A DNA stretch of 64,000 bases from Desulfovibrionaceae bacterium (GTDB taxonomy: Bacteria; Desulfobacterota; Desulfovibrionia; Desulfovibrionales; Desulfovibrionaceae), in NCBI GenBank assembly GCA_009782775.1, contig WRIL01000006.1:1-64000 (forward strand), given 5' to 3'. Each line of letters starts with the position of its first letter. The first letter of the stretch is position 1. Below, one piece after another: positions 32,700-41,333 of this stretch. The notes beneath the pieces are model-generated. The model was not told the origin of the DNA. It saw only the letters and a program-made list of their open reading frames with translations, and did not search any database. The translations under genes and the position numbers were made by a program.

Positions 32700-35002
32700 T
32701 ACGCTGTCGCCTTGGCCAGGGTCACCCAGCGCATGGCCTTGGCGCCCACGTCCATGCGCACCTTGGACTCGAAGCCGTCGGTGTCGAAGTTGGTCTGTTC
32801 CTCGATGTAGGGGGACTGCACGCCGCCCAGGAAGTAAACCACCACCGTTCCGCGCTGCGCGGCCAGGATCCAGGCGCTGGGGCTGGCCGCGTCCATACGG
32901 CGGTCGTAAACCCGGCGGAAATAGTTGCCGCCATAGGGGTTATTGGTCAGGGGGTTGGCCTGGTTTCCGAGGATCGGCCCGGCGCCCTGGAGCTGGGTGT
33001 TGAAGAACTGCTCGCTGGCCACTTCCAGGGCCACCGGCGCCAGGTAGATCTTCGGCTGGACGGTGATGACGTTGCCGAAAGAGTCCTTTTGCAGCTTCAT
33101 GGCCGTGACCACCGCCCCCAGGTTTTCCACCGTGGGCGCGCCGCCCTTGCCGGCGAAGAGGTTGCGGTGGACCGAATTAAAGAGGGGCTTGCCGTCGCCC
33201 ATGAGGTTGGGCGTATCCAGCAGGGCCGCGTAGGCCACATCTCCGACCATCACGGCCGTCTGCTCGCCGTACATGCGCGGCAGGGCGGTCAGGGCGTTCA
33301 GGTCGTCATTGATGATCGCCTGGCGGGAAATGACCATCTTGCGCCCGAAAGTGTTGATCTTGTATTCCTCGGCGTTCTCGGCCAGGCGGCCTTCGGTGTA
33401 TTCGCCATATTCCGGTATGAGCCTGGGCTTGACCTCGCCCTCCAGACCCACGGCCGTGGACTTTTTGAAGTCCGTGGCGATGCCGGTCCCCGCCCAGTCC
33501 GGCCAGGTCTCCGGCGCCATTTCAAAAGCTTCCATCAGGGCGCGGCGGCTGGTCTCCACCAGCAGCACCGGCAGATCCGTGGTGGTCAAAGCCCGGCCGA
33601 CAATGCCCCGAATATCGTCCGGCACGCGCTGGCCGGAGCGCAGCAGGGCCTCCCTGGCCAGCATGGACATGGGCATGGCAAGTAGCTCCTGCGCTCCGGG
33701 CACGGCTTCGCGCAGTTCGCGCTTGCCGGGGGCTTCGGCGCGGAATTCCCGGCTGTCCGGGGCGTGTTTCAGGATGGGCAGGCCGCAGCGCAGCAGCAGG
33801 GTATCCTGCAGGGCGCCGCGGAATTTTTCCCGCTCGGTCTCGCCCTGGCTTACATGGAAGCCGGGGCCGGCATTGGCGGCATTGCGCTGCTGGGTCATGT
33901 CGAGCACCTGGGCCTTGGCCGCGGTCAGCCCCACGCCGCTGCCGATAAGTTTCTCTTCTATCTCCGGGGCGAGATTATGGGCCTGGGCCAGGTTGCGGAT
34001 GCCGGCGATGCGGGCGCGTTCCGCCAGCGCGGCCTGGGACGGCGAGATCTTGCGGCCGGAAGGCAGGACGAGGCCGCGGCTGCCCGGCTTTTTTGAGGCC
34101 GCGCGCTGGAGGTCATCTTCTCCCTCGCCTCCCTGGGCGTCCAGTTCGGCCTCGGCCTCGGCCAGAACGCTGTCCAGTTCCTCGACCACGCTGACCAGCT
34201 CCTCCTCGGTGAGGTCGGCGGGGACGATGGGGTTGCCTTCGGCATCCGTCAGGAACACGTCCTGGCGCCCGTCTTCGGTTTCGTCGTCCTGGGCGCGCAA
34301 GCCGAGAGCGACCAAAATGGAGCGCAGGCGGGCCAGGAGTCCGGCCCTTTTTTCTTTTTTGGGTTGAGTAGCGGGCATAGCTTTTTTCTCCTTTTTTCTC
34401 CGCCCGGCGAGAGGCGCGGACGGCGCGTTTTTTGTGGATCGTATTTTCGCATTGGCGTCAGCGCCAATGGGACACAAGGAAAGTTCGGCCAGGGACCAGT
34501 CGGTGACAATGCGCAAGGGGCCGGTGAAGGACTTGCCCTCCACAACAGTGGACTCGCCCTCCTTCAGCCAGATATGGGCCTTCACTTCATAACCCACGGA
34601 GACATCGGTGGCGTGCCCCTCCCTGACCAGAATGAAGGCTTCGTCCGCCTCCTTGACCGTGGAAAAATGGCAGCGCCCGACAAGGGCGGGGCCGAGTTCC
34701 GTGGCGGACACATGCACGCCCCGGAAAGATCCGAGAACATTTGAAAAACTTTCCCGGCTATGGGCGTCCAGCAGGGGGACCTGCCCGGATGCCGGGATGC
34801 GCACGCCGGACATGAGCAAAACTTCCGGCACCACTTCCCAGCGATCCCAGTCCATGACCATGGCCGGGGCCTCGGTGGAGGCGATGACCTCCACGCTGCG
34901 GGACGCTTCATCCAGGCTCAGAGGGAGGCCCGCGGCATCCAGATTCAGGGCCAGGGCGCGGGAGGCCTTGTACGATTCGCGGATGGTGATGGGCTTAGGC
35001 AT
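32699..35002 (-). CDS. Prohead protease-major capsid fusion protein
   Basis: 767 residues from ATG 35002. Residues 1-200 are a prohead protease: the His in VPLLDAHSRESF and the Ser in DVSVGYEV are the likely catalytic pair. After a charged scaffold-like linker (about 210-330, rich in Glu/Asp and Lys) comes an HK97-fold major capsid protein (LLDTPNLMGDGKPLFNSVHR, YFRRVYDRRMDAASPSAWIL, DVGAKAMRW). Protease, scaffold and shell are encoded as one chain, as in some other phages; self-cleavage during maturation is expected. Confidence 0.88.
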   Translation of the reverse strand: MPKPITIRESYKASRALALNLDAAGLPLSLDEASRSVEVIASTEAPAMVMDWDRWEVVPEVLLMSGVRIPASGQVPLLDAHSRESFSNVLGSFRGVHVSATELGPALVGRCHFSTVKEADEAFILVREGHATDVSVGYEVKAHIWLKEGESTVVEGKSFTGPLRIVTDWSLAELSLCPIGADANAKIRSTKNAPSAPLAGRRKKEKKAMPATQPKKEKRAGLLARLRSILVALGLRAQDDETEDGRQDVFLTDAEGNPIVPADLTEEELVSVVEELDSVLAEAEAELDAQGGEGEDDLQRAASKKPGSRGLVLPSGRKISPSQAALAERARIAGIRNLAQAHNLAPEIEEKLIGSGVGLTAAKAQVLDMTQQRNAANAGPGFHVSQGETEREKFRGALQDTLLLRCGLPILKHAPDSREFRAEAPGKRELREAVPGAQELLAMPMSMLAREALLRSGQRVPDDIRGIVGRALTTTDLPVLLVETSRRALMEAFEMAPETWPDWAGTGIATDFKKSTAVGLEGEVKPRLIPEYGEYTEGRLAENAEEYKINTFGRKMVISRQAIINDDLNALTALPRMYGEQTAVMVGDVAYAALLDTPNLMGDGKPLFNSVHRNLFAGKGGAPTVENLGAVVTAMKLQKDSFGNVITVQPKIYLAPVALEVASEQFFNTQLQGAGPILGNQANPLTNNPYGGNYFRRVYDRRMDAASPSAWILAAQRGTVVVYFLGGVQSPYIEEQTNFDTDGFESKVRMDVGAKAMRWVTLAKATA

Positions 35003-36581
35003 ATTCGGGTTCCTCTCCGTCGGTGTCTTGGTCCGGATTATTGGTGACCGGCGGCTCAAACGGCTCCACAGCCCCGAGCTTGGCCGGGTTGGAGGCTAGG
35101 GAGGTGGAGACGCCGCCGGTGGTGGCGTCCACCCCGTAGGCCTCGCACAGACGCTTCCACTCGGCGCGCTGGATGACCACCTGTTCGGGATCGTTCCCTT
35201 GGCCGAGAATGACCATTTGCGGCGACCTGATGCCGCCGGTGATGGCGTCCAGATCCGCCTTGCCGTCGCGCAGGGGATCCACGCTGGGCATGCCGGCCGG
35301 AATCCACATGGCTTTGCGGAAACGGTCCGGGTTCAGGAAGTAACCTTTCAGGTAATCCTGGGTCAGGGCCTCGGTATCCAGCCAGCGGTGAAAAACCGGG
35401 CGGATGAAATGGGCTTCCAGGCGGAAATGGTGCGGCACCAGAAACATGGAGAAATCATTGCGGCTGGCCTTGCTGGTGGAATAGTTGATGCCCTTGTAGT
35501 CGCCGGAAAGGATTTCGTAGGGCAGGTTCATGGTGATGGCCACCATGCGCAGGATGAAGCCGGTGGTGCGGTCAAAGGCGTCGCCGGGACGCTGGGAGCC
35601 GGGGGCGATCTTGATATCCTCGCCAACGCGCAGGTATTCGATGGCGGCATTTTCCAGCCAGTCTATATCCTGGCGCTCCGGCCGCGCGCCGCCCTGCCCG
35701 ACCAGGCCGGGGGGGCGGGCGCCCTGATACATCTCCGGATTGGGCGAGGTCACAAAGGCCAGCCACTTGGCGGCCATCTTGGCGGCGTCGATCTCCGCGC
35801 CCATGTAATCGCCCATGTCCCTGGCCAGCATGACGGCCGGGGCAAAGGGGGTGACCCCGCGGAGTTGCCCGGGCCTGTGCATGTCGAAGCCGTGCAGCAC
35901 GTTCGCGGCCGGCTCCCGCCAGTTGGCCAGATTCTGCCAGGAGTAGGAGGTCTGGAAATGGTAGGCCGCCGGCTCGCCGGTATAGATGTCGTATTCCACG
36001 CCCTGGAATATATCGGTGTCTTTGGCCCGCTCCCCGGCCAGCCAGGCGGAGAGGCTCTCGGATTCGAGCATCTGGATGGCCAAGGGCTGCCGACGGCGGC
36101 GCGGGGCGGTGAAACGGGCGATGTATTCGCCGCTCTCGCATTCCTGGCGCTTGGCCAGCTGCTGCAGCTCGTAAAAGTGCAGCTTGCCGGCGACATCCGC
36201 GGTATCCATCCAGGCGCGGAAACGATCTTCAATCTTGCGGCGCGCCTGGAGATCCGGCTCGCCGTTGGGCAATACCGCCAGGGACTGGAAGCGCGAGCCC
36301 TTGCCCACGGTAAAGGCGACAACGCCGTTGACCGCCCGGATAAAAGGCGGGAAGTTGCGCACCAGATCGCGCACCCGGGCGCGCAGGCTGGGGGAAGCCG
36401 TGGCGATGAGGGCGTTGACGTCCAGGCCGCCCGGCCACCAGTCGCCGGTGAGCCGGGAAGAGCCCGCGCCGTCGTAGCCTTGGCGGGCGGCGGAAATGGC
36501 GGCTGCCCGCAAAAATTTGCGGCGCATGCCGGACATCGGGATGCGACGCGCGGGGGCCAGCCGGGAGGTGTTCGGCGTCAT
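34995..36581 (-). CDS. Portal protein (lambda family)
   Basis: 528 residues from ATG 36581, which overlaps the gpW stop (ATGA). GLDVNALIATASPSLRARVR, SRPHL-type upstream frame excluded; NVLHGFDMHRPGQLRGVTPF, LRMVAITMNLPYEILSGDYK, GINYSTSKASRNDFSMFL are typical of lambda portal proteins. The C-terminus overlaps the capsid gene by 8 bases. Confidence 0.92.
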   Translation of the reverse strand: MTPNTSRLAPARRIPMSGMRRKFLRAAAISAARQGYDGAGSSRLTGDWWPGGLDVNALIATASPSLRARVRDLVRNFPPFIRAVNGVVAFTVGKGSRFQSLAVLPNGEPDLQARRKIEDRFRAWMDTADVAGKLHFYELQQLAKRQECESGEYIARFTAPRRRRQPLAIQMLESESLSAWLAGERAKDTDIFQGVEYDIYTGEPAAYHFQTSYSWQNLANWREPAANVLHGFDMHRPGQLRGVTPFAPAVMLARDMGDYMGAEIDAAKMAAKWLAFVTSPNPEMYQGARPPGLVGQGGARPERQDIDWLENAAIEYLRVGEDIKIAPGSQRPGDAFDRTTGFILRMVAITMNLPYEILSGDYKGINYSTSKASRNDFSMFLVPHHFRLEAHFIRPVFHRWLDTEALTQDYLKGYFLNPDRFRKAMWIPAGMPSVDPLRDGKADLDAITGGIRSPQMVILGQGNDPEQVVIQRAEWKRLCEAYGVDATTGGVSTSLASNPAKLGAVEPFEPPVTNNPDQDTDGEEPEYA

Positions 36582-36847
36582 CCCCGCCCCCTTTGCCCGG
36601 CATAAGTGCGGCCGCGATACGACGGAACGCCGTCTTCCAGGTCCGCCTGGCCCTTGACCCATTCCAGAATCTTGATGAAATCGCCCAGGCTACGGTAATT
36701 GAAGGTGCGCCCCGACACGATATAGCCGTCAAAGCGCATGAAGGTGCCGTCATCCAAGGCGGCGAGCATGCTGTTGTGGAGCTGGCGCCAGAAACCTTTC
36801 TGGCCGGGAAGGAAGATGATACCGTTGCCGTTTGGAGCCTGGGACAT
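36578..36847 (-). CDS. gpW-like head-tail joining protein
   Basis: 89 residues. TFNYRSLGDFIKILEWVKGQ and YRGRTYAG are the gpW-family end; the first 35 residues are a family-specific extension. It follows a 15-bp hairpin whose 3' arm contains its GAGG. Confidence 0.75.
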   Translation of the reverse strand: MSQAPNGNGIIFLPGQKGFWRQLHNSMLAALDDGTFMRFDGYIVSGRTFNYRSLGDFIKILEWVKGQADLEDGVPSYRGRTYAGQRGRG

Positions 36848-36851
36848 GCAA

Positions 36852-36893
36852 AATCCTCACGCGAAAATTTCAGAGGGCTTTCGCGTGAGGATT
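36852..36893. promoter_or_regulatory. 15-bp hairpin in the gpW leader
   Basis: AATCCTCACGCGAAA (36852-36866) pairs perfectly with 36879-36893, loop of 12. On the minus strand the 3' arm ends GTGAGGATT, four bases before the ATG, and would hide the Shine-Dalgarno. It could also act as a transcription attenuator between packaging and head genes. Confidence 0.55.
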
Positions 36894-36961
36894 ACACGGG
36901 GTTTTTTTGGATGGGAACCCCACTTGGGATTTTTGTGGCTTTTTGCGTCTTTTTGCGTGTT

Positions 36962-36983
36962 TATATCAAGATACCTTGATATA
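36962..36983. repeat. Inverted repeat TATATCAAG-N4-CTTGATATA
   Basis: Perfect 9+9 bp inverted repeat over the stop of the HTH gene. Possible operator for that protein, or a weak terminator. Confidence 0.4.
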
Positions 36984-37226
36984 GTTTCCCAAAATCCGCG
37001 CTCCCACGCGCCACCCAGCCAAGCTTTCCACATCCGCCTCCCAGCCGCCGCCGACCTTGGCGGCCGGCAGGGCATTTTCGCGGATATACTTGGCGACCGT
37101 ATTCTCCGAGACCCCCAAATAATCGCCGATGGCTTTGAGCCCGCGCAGGTAACGCCGGCCCGCCTCCGGACCGGACCGGCCCGCCGCCATGCCGGAGGCG
37201 TGTTGATCCGTGGTCGCAAACACCAT
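36966..37226 (-). CDS. Small HTH DNA-binding protein (Nu1-like winged helix)
   Basis: 86 residues. LRGLKAIGDYLGVSENTVAK, YIRENALPAAKVGGGWEADV, ESLAGWR is a MerR/excisionase-type helix-turn-helix as in Nu1-like terminase small subunits or regulators. Between TerL and gpW. An acidic larger TerS-like protein is encoded upstream of TerL, so this may be a regulator. Confidence 0.6.
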   Translation of the reverse strand: MVFATTDQHASGMAAGRSGPEAGRRYLRGLKAIGDYLGVSENTVAKYIRENALPAAKVGGGWEADVESLAGWRVGARILGNYIKVS

Positions 37227-37236
37227 AAAAACCTCC

Positions 37237-39174
37237 TTATCCCCAGCGCCGCCGCGATTCCGGGCGTTCCTTCCTCTTGACGGTCCGGGCCTGGACCGCG
37301 CCCTCCTTGGCCGCCTGCTGAAGCTGCAAAACGTACAAAGGCAGGGAGGGCGTCCAGGAGGCGTCGGCGCAGGCCGCCGAGAGCATCAGGCAGTCCAGCA
37401 AGTGGTTCTGTCCGCCCTTGCGCTCCCAGACCAGCCTGCCGCCCTTGCGCACCTGGCGCTCGGAGGAAAGCTGCGCCGCCAGATCCGGCCCGCAGCCGGC
37501 GGACAGGCGCAGGGGCTGGCTGCTCTCCGGGTTGAGCAGACGGGAAAAATCAATGGTCTTCAGGCTCCCGGTATCCAGCATATACAACGGGAGATGCCCG
37601 GGGATGGGCCGCCCGGTATGCGGATAACGCTCGCGGATGACCCGGCGCACATAGGCGGTCTGGGCGTGGCTCGCGCCCTTGCAGGCATGGACCACCCCGC
37701 TGCCGTGCCCCCGCACCCACATGTAAACCTCCTCGGTGCGGGTGAAGACTCCCTCGGTCTCCGTGCCGCCGGAATCCATGGCCGCCCGCCAGATAGGCAT
37801 GACCTCGCCGGTAATCCTCTCCAGGGGGATAGCCGCCCGCTCCGGGGTCCAGTCCGGAACCCCGCCTTCGGCCAACACCGGGTAGACGGTGGTAAAAAGC
37901 AAATCCTCTATCTGCCGCCATTCCTCCAGGCTCCCGTAGTCGATGACATAGGAGGCCAGGCTGGGCATCCAGGCGCGCACCAGATACCAAAAGCCGCGCT
38001 TCTGCACGTCGATGCCGCAGGTCAAGGCCACGGCCCCGAAGGGCACGCTCCGTGGGGGGAGCCAGGCCTCGCGCAGGGCCAGCAGGCGCTCTTCGTCCGT
38101 GGCCAGCTCCACCGGGGTGTAGGGCAGGCCCAGCTCGTCGTTGGCGAACTGCATTTTTACGCGGGCGTCGTCGGAGGCCTCGGCGAGGATGCGCCTGGAA
38201 AGCAGCGCGGAAAGGGAAACGGAACGGGCCAGGATGGCCGGAAGATGGAAACCGGCGATCTCCGGGTCTTCCACCGCCTCCGCCGCCGGGGAAAAGCCGC
38301 GCTCCTCGCTGTGCTGGTACGGCGCCCAACCTCCGCCGTTCACGGCCAGATCCCGGAAGTGATCCGTCCACAGGTGGCCGCAGAGCGGGCAACGGTAGCG
38401 CCCGAGCTTTTTCCGGCGCACCGCCAGGGGATCCTTTTCGCCGTCCAGGGCCACGAGGTTCTCCAGGTCCGGCAGGTGCCGCCGTCCGCAGGCCGGGCAA
38501 CGCGCTTCATAGCAGTAAAGCTGGTCCACCTGGGAGACCAGGGCCACCCAGATGCTGGAGGATATATCACCCTTGACCTGCGAGACGCGCAGGATCTTGG
38601 ACATATCGCCCATGGAGCGGGTGCGGGCCTCAAAATCCTCCACCGGGTTGCCGGAACCGGAGGCGGCGTAAAGACTCTCTTCGTCCAGAAAAAGCTCGTG
38701 CACGGTGATAGAGGCGCGCTGCGAAGGGCTTTCGGCGGTGGAGAGCCAGATGCGCGTGCCGTTTTTCAGGGTGATGTTATCGGTGCGCTCCCTGGCGATC
38801 TGGCGGCGCAGCAGGGGGCTGCCCTTGAGCAGGGGGAGCAGCTTATCTTTTTTCACGCGGTCCCGCGTCTCCTTGGTGGGCATGGCCAGCATCTTGGTGC
38901 CGGGCCGGTAGTCCATGCACCAGCCCAGGCAGATGTAAAGAATCAGCGTTTTGCCGGTCTGCGGTGAACCGCCGACCACCACCTTGCGCACGCGCTTTTT
39001 GGCGTACATATCCAGGATGCCGGGCATGTAAGGGGAGACGTCCATGCGCGCCGGCGACCCGGCATAGGGGCCATCCTGCACGATGACGTGCCGGGCGGCC
39101 CAACGGGAGGGAGGCAGGATTTCGCGTCTGGCGAAAATCTCCCGCTCGCCGGAGGTGAAACGGAAAGCGCTCAT
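37237..39174 (-). CDS. Terminase large subunit (GpA family)
   Basis: 645 residues. The N-terminal ATPase has a Walker A-like VVVGGSPQTGKTLILY and Walker B-like VHELFLDEES; a zinc-type cluster (CPACGRRHLPDLE, CPLCGHLW) and the nuclease half with GIDVQKRGFWYLVRAW and LDTGSLKTIDF follow. Lambda gpA-type DNA packaging motor and nuclease. Its start overlaps the TerS-like stop by 4 bases. Confidence 0.93.
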   Translation of the reverse strand: MSAFRFTSGEREIFARREILPPSRWAARHVIVQDGPYAGSPARMDVSPYMPGILDMYAKKRVRKVVVGGSPQTGKTLILYICLGWCMDYRPGTKMLAMPTKETRDRVKKDKLLPLLKGSPLLRRQIARERTDNITLKNGTRIWLSTAESPSQRASITVHELFLDEESLYAASGSGNPVEDFEARTRSMGDMSKILRVSQVKGDISSSIWVALVSQVDQLYCYEARCPACGRRHLPDLENLVALDGEKDPLAVRRKKLGRYRCPLCGHLWTDHFRDLAVNGGGWAPYQHSEERGFSPAAEAVEDPEIAGFHLPAILARSVSLSALLSRRILAEASDDARVKMQFANDELGLPYTPVELATDEERLLALREAWLPPRSVPFGAVALTCGIDVQKRGFWYLVRAWMPSLASYVIDYGSLEEWRQIEDLLFTTVYPVLAEGGVPDWTPERAAIPLERITGEVMPIWRAAMDSGGTETEGVFTRTEEVYMWVRGHGSGVVHACKGASHAQTAYVRRVIRERYPHTGRPIPGHLPLYMLDTGSLKTIDFSRLLNPESSQPLRLSAGCGPDLAAQLSSERQVRKGGRLVWERKGGQNHLLDCLMLSAACADASWTPSLPLYVLQLQQAAKEGAVQARTVKRKERPESRRRWG

Positions 39175-39935
39175 TCCGCGCTCTCCTCCGCCGCTTCGGA
39201 CCCGGCGTCCGTGGCTTCCTCATCCTCGTTTTCCTCCGGGGTAAAGAACTCCCGATCCATAGCCCAGGCGTTCATCCAGTCGGCGGTGGCCTCTTCCCAA
39301 AAGGCGACCAGATCCGGCAGGCGTTTTTCGTCGCCGCCGACCAGGTGGATAGTACCCGGCCCGTGCAGACGGATGAAGTTTTCCACCTCGCGCCGGAAAA
39401 AAAGCGCCCGGGCCGCGAGATCGCTTTCATGGTCCGCCCTGGCCATGAGGCGGCCCTGCTCTTTTTCCAGGCGCAGCTTCTGCCGGGCCGCCTGGATGCT
39501 CTTGAGCTCCGCGTCCGCCGAAAGGCGATCCATGCTGGCCGTGGCCAGGGCCTTGTTCTCCACTTTGGCCGTGGCTTCCTTCAGGCCCACGGCGTAGGCC
39601 AGCAGAGCGTTTTCCTCAAAATGCCCGTTGGCGTCGGTGGAAAGCTTGCCGGCCTTCAAGTCCCGGCAGAAGGCGGACTTGGAGACCTTGAAGCCGCGAT
39701 CCGCCAGAAAGGCCACGGCCTCCCGCTGGGTTTTGCACACGCGCAGGGGGGAAGGGGCGGCGACCCTGGAGGTCTCCGCACTCACCGCATCCCGCGCCCG
39801 CTTGAAAGCGGAGATGTTTTCAGGACTGGGGTTTTCTTTCATTCTTTTTTTGGCTTGTTCCTTGGCCTGCAGCAGAAAAACGAAATCGGTCTCCGCACTC
39901 TTTTCAGCCAGGGCCAGCAAATCAGATCCGCTCAT
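39171..39935 (-). CDS. Terminase small subunit-like protein
   Basis: 254 residues. CKTQREAVAFLADRGFKVSK and SAFCRDLKAGKLS form a DNA-binding HTH; a long basic helix (ELKSIQAARQKLRLEKEQGR) and an acidic tail follow. Position before TerL and architecture fit a phage DNA-packaging TerS. CGGAGG precedes the ATG. Confidence 0.7.
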   Translation of the reverse strand: MSGSDLLALAEKSAETDFVFLLQAKEQAKKRMKENPSPENISAFKRARDAVSAETSRVAAPSPLRVCKTQREAVAFLADRGFKVSKSAFCRDLKAGKLSTDANGHFEENALLAYAVGLKEATAKVENKALATASMDRLSADAELKSIQAARQKLRLEKEQGRLMARADHESDLAARALFFRREVENFIRLHGPGTIHLVGGDEKRLPDLVAFWEEATADWMNAWAMDREFFTPEENEDEEATDAGSEAAEESAE

Positions 39936-39954
39936 ACATCGCCTCCGGCTGTTT

Positions 39955-41319
39955 TTATGCGTCCAGCCCCCCCCCGCGCTCCGCCATGACCTTGCTGAAG
40001 GGTTTGCCGTCCGCCTGCAAGACGGCTTCGGCTCCTGACATTTCCTGCCAGCGCAGGATGATCACATCGCAAAACTTAGGGTCCAGTTCCAAGATACGGC
40101 AGACCCTTCCCAGGCGCTCGCAGGCTATGAGGGTGGAGCCGGATCCGCCGAAGGGATCCAGTACGATATCTCCCCGGCTGCTGGAATTCACAAGCATGCC
40201 CTCAATGAGGGCCACCGGCTTCATGGTGGGATGCTGCGCCGACACCTGGGGCTTGGGGGCATGAATGACGGAGGAGGCCAGCTCTTCCACCAACGCATCC
40301 TTTCCGGTGATACGCAGCAGGCGGTCGCCGGCGGATACCTGCCAGCCGTTTCCATCCGGCAGAGGCACGGCTGTGGGAAAGGCGTCCATGACCGTGGTCT
40401 GCCGCCTGTCGCCGCGCCAGCGGTGCGCCGCCCCCGGCAGCCAGCCATAGAGAATGGGTTCGTGCTGCCAATGGTAATCAGCCCTGGAAAGCACGGCCTG
40501 GTTCTTATGCCAGACCAGGCAGGAAGCCAGCTTAAAACCGGCCCCCAGGAAAGCCTTGCGGAAGGTTAGGCCACAGGAGCCGCCATCGGCATGGGCGACG
40601 TAGACCGCGCCGCCCGGACTGAGACAGCCGGCCATCTGCCCGAAGGCGAGAGTCAGGAAATAGATAAAATTGTCATCGGGCATGTCGTCGTTTTTGATGC
40701 CGCCGGCCTTGCCTTCATAGGCCACGTTATAAGGCGGATCCGTCCAGACCATCTCCGCCCTTTCATCTCCCATGAGTTGCTGATAGGGCGGCCAGGCGGT
40801 CGCATCGCCACAGACCAGTCGATGGGGGCCGAGCAGCCAGAGATCTGCCTCCCTGCTTACCGGAACGTCAGGGGCATCTGGCGCCGCATCGGGGTCGGCC
40901 TCTTCGCGCTGCAACAAAGCGCGCAAGAGGCGGTCAATCTCCCCGGAACCAAACCCCGTGACCGCGAGATCAACGTCTAAATCGCGCAGGGCGGCCAGTT
41001 CAACAGCCACGGCCCCTTCATTCCATTCCGCCCAGGTGGCCGAACGGTTCACCAGCAAACGGAAGGCGCGGATCTGTTCATCACTCATGCCTTCGGCGGG
41101 CAATACCGGAACCTCGGCTAGGCCTAGACGTCGGGCCGCCTTCAGGCGCAAGTGCCCATCCACCACTTCACCATCGCGCCCGGCCAGGATCGGAACACGA
41201 AAACCGTAATGACGTATGGCCTCCGTCATGCGTTCCACGCAATCATCGTTGCGCCGTAGCGCCTTTTCACAGGGCCGTAGCTTCTCCACCGGCCAGTATT
41301 CAAGGTTCAGCTTTTCCAT
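39955..41319 (-). CDS. ParB domain-DNA methyltransferase fusion
   Basis: 454 residues from ATG 41319, 14 bases after the primase stop (AGGAAA upstream). Residues 1-90 are ParB/Srx-like (PVEKLRPCEKALRRNDDCVE, VPILAGRDGEVVDGHLRLKA). The rest is a beta-class amino-methylase: TDPPYNVAYEG (catalytic), then HPTMKPVALIEGML and DPFGGSGSTLIACERLGR (SAM binding). Adenine N6 or cytosine N4 methylation. Common in phages next to terminase genes; likely protects DNA and may bind specific sites. A G9 run lies at the C-terminus. Confidence 0.9.
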   Translation of the reverse strand: MEKLNLEYWPVEKLRPCEKALRRNDDCVERMTEAIRHYGFRVPILAGRDGEVVDGHLRLKAARRLGLAEVPVLPAEGMSDEQIRAFRLLVNRSATWAEWNEGAVAVELAALRDLDVDLAVTGFGSGEIDRLLRALLQREEADPDAAPDAPDVPVSREADLWLLGPHRLVCGDATAWPPYQQLMGDERAEMVWTDPPYNVAYEGKAGGIKNDDMPDDNFIYFLTLAFGQMAGCLSPGGAVYVAHADGGSCGLTFRKAFLGAGFKLASCLVWHKNQAVLSRADYHWQHEPILYGWLPGAAHRWRGDRRQTTVMDAFPTAVPLPDGNGWQVSAGDRLLRITGKDALVEELASSVIHAPKPQVSAQHPTMKPVALIEGMLVNSSSRGDIVLDPFGGSGSTLIACERLGRVCRILELDPKFCDVIILRWQEMSGAEAVLQADGKPFSKVMAERGGGLDA

Positions 41320-41333
41320 CCGCAGGTTTCCTG

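Noticed and set aside
39345..39989. Long plus-strand frames opposite TerS, TerL, portal and capsid genes
   Set aside because: Composition (Gly/Arg/His/Gln-rich) and absence of motifs show they are shadows of the minus-strand genes.
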